A DNA stretch of 6,631 nt from Paracoccaceae bacterium. Its GTDB lineage: Bacteria > Pseudomonadota > Alphaproteobacteria > Rhodobacterales > Rhodobacteraceae. The notes under the pieces are model-generated. The model ran no database searches. It had not been told where the DNA came from and saw nothing but the letters and a program-made list of their open reading frames with translations. The position numbers and the translations under genes were made by a program. The stretch lies in contig JAOUMG010000114.1 in assembly GCA_029881635.1 (NCBI GenBank), forward strand, positions 1-6,631. The letters run 5' to 3'. Each line of letters begins with the position of its first letter. Positions within the stretch are counted from its first letter, which is position 1. Of this stretch, positions 5,923 to 6,631 are shown piece after piece.

Positions 5923-6631
5923 TTAATCTTCATTCAGTTTTACCGCCGCCCGGTCAGACCAGCTAAGATCGACTTCATCGCCTGTCTTCAGGGGCTCGCC
6001 ACTGCGCCAGGCATCGGCATCAACCTCGATCTCGTCCATTCCGGGGACCGTTACGTCGTATTTGATGACGGACCCAAAATAGGTAACGCTCCGGATGGTG
6101 CCCGTTGCGTTGGCGGGGGTCTTTCCTTGCCCCTTATGGGCGATATCGATCTTTTCGGGGCGGAGGGCAAAAAGCCCGTCGGGGCGTTTCAGGAAGTTGG
6201 ATTTTCCAAGAAAACTCGCGGCGAACGCTGTCCGTGGATGCTGATAAAGCTCTTGCGGAGTGCCGACCTGTTCGACACGGCCGCTTTGCATGATCACCAC
6301 TCTGTCGGACATCGACAGCGCCTCTTCCTGATCATGCGTGACATAGATGAACGTCGTGCCCACGCGCCGGTGGATGTCCTTAAGTTGTGCCTGCACCTCG
6401 ACCCGAAGCTTTTTGTCGAGCGCGCCGAGGGGTTCGTCCAGCAACAGAACCGGCGGGGCGAAACACAGTGCCCGGGCAAGCGCGACGCGCTGCTGTTGAC
6501 CACCTGATAACTCGGTGGGCAAGCGGTGGCCGAATTCGCGAAGCTGGACGAGATCCAGCATCTCATCGACCCGCGCGTCGATTTCTGATGCCGGGCGCTT
6601 TCGCACATCCAGCGGATAGGCGATGTTCTGA
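5923..6631 (-). CDS. ABC transporter ATP-binding protein, PotA-like, N-terminus beyond window edge
   Basis: Visible are 235 codons ending in TAA at 5923-5925. The frame stays open to the right edge, where it reads QNIAYPLDVRKR, the stretch that follows the Q-loop in this family. About 110 N-terminal residues, including Walker A, are therefore missing. Present are the ABC signature LSGGQQQRVALARAL (starting at 6510), Walker B VLLLDEP (6430-6450) followed by the D-loop GALD, and the H-loop histidine in YVTHD (6334-6336). A C-terminal TOBE-type regulatory domain follows, with FALRPEKIDIA. The protein would hydrolyse ATP on the cytoplasmic face to drive import through the two permeases. A GTG at 6604-6606 is not the start, because conserved family sequence continues upstream of it. 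The TOBE domain and the neighbours place it with PotA/FbpC-type importers; the binding protein favours the polyamine/opine group. Confidence 0.95.
   Translation of the reverse strand, partial: QNIAYPLDVRKRPASEIDARVDEMLDLVQLREFGHRLPTELSGGQQQRVALARALCFAPPVLLLDEPLGALDKKLRVEVQAQLKDIHRRVGTTFIYVTHDQEEALSMSDRVVIMQSGRVEQVGTPQELYQHPRTAFAASFLGKSNFLKRPDGLFALRPEKIDIAHKGQGKTPANATGTIRSVTYFGSVIKYDVTVPGMDEIEVDADAWRSGEPLKTGDEVDLSWSDRAAVKLNED

Noticed and set aside
5841..5933. 31-codon N-terminal extension of the binding protein
   Set aside because: It would place residues ahead of the Tat signal, translate through the strong ribosome binding site and overlap the end of the ATPase gene.
5908..6507. 199-codon plus-strand open frame opposite the ATPase gene
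   Set aside because: It is antisense to an ABC ATPase with all visible motifs intact, and the product resembles no known family.

Overview
The window holds six genes, all on the minus strand, packed like one operon that is read from right to left. GC-rich third codon positions, the protein styles (a Tat-exported PotD-type binding protein, a fused NDP-forming acyl-CoA synthetase) and the tight spacing suggest an alphaproteobacterium, quite possibly a marine Rhodobacteraceae (Roseobacter-type) species. The taxonomic guess is an inference; no rRNA or other marker gene is present.

In transcription order the genes are: the C-terminal two thirds of an ABC transporter ATPase (5923-6631, start beyond the right edge); a Tat-exported periplasmic solute-binding protein (4731-5840); two six-helix permeases (3759-4613 and 2968-3762); an acyl-CoA dehydrogenase (1789-2949); and an NDP-forming acyl-CoA synthetase (1-1792, C-terminus beyond the left edge). 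Three junctions are very tight: the two permeases overlap by 4 bases, the dehydrogenase and synthetase overlap by 4 bases, and permease 2 and the dehydrogenase are 18 bases apart. The two larger gaps flank the binding-protein gene: 82 bases upstream and 117 bases downstream. Both hold inverted repeats, and the downstream pair looks like an RNA-stabilising or attenuating structure. No stretch over 300 bases lacks a gene, and no tRNA, rRNA, CRISPR array or mobile element was seen.

The first four genes form a complete importer of the polyamine/opine family (PotA-D type). The last two would activate a carboxylic acid as its CoA thioester and then introduce an alpha,beta double bond. The simplest reading is a catabolic operon that imports a small, probably cationic or zwitterionic acid (for example a betaine such as gamma-butyrobetaine) and feeds it into a beta-oxidation-like route. 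The substrate cannot be read from the sequence. The most unusual residue-level feature is an aspartate in the dehydrogenase where most of the family has its catalytic glutamate.
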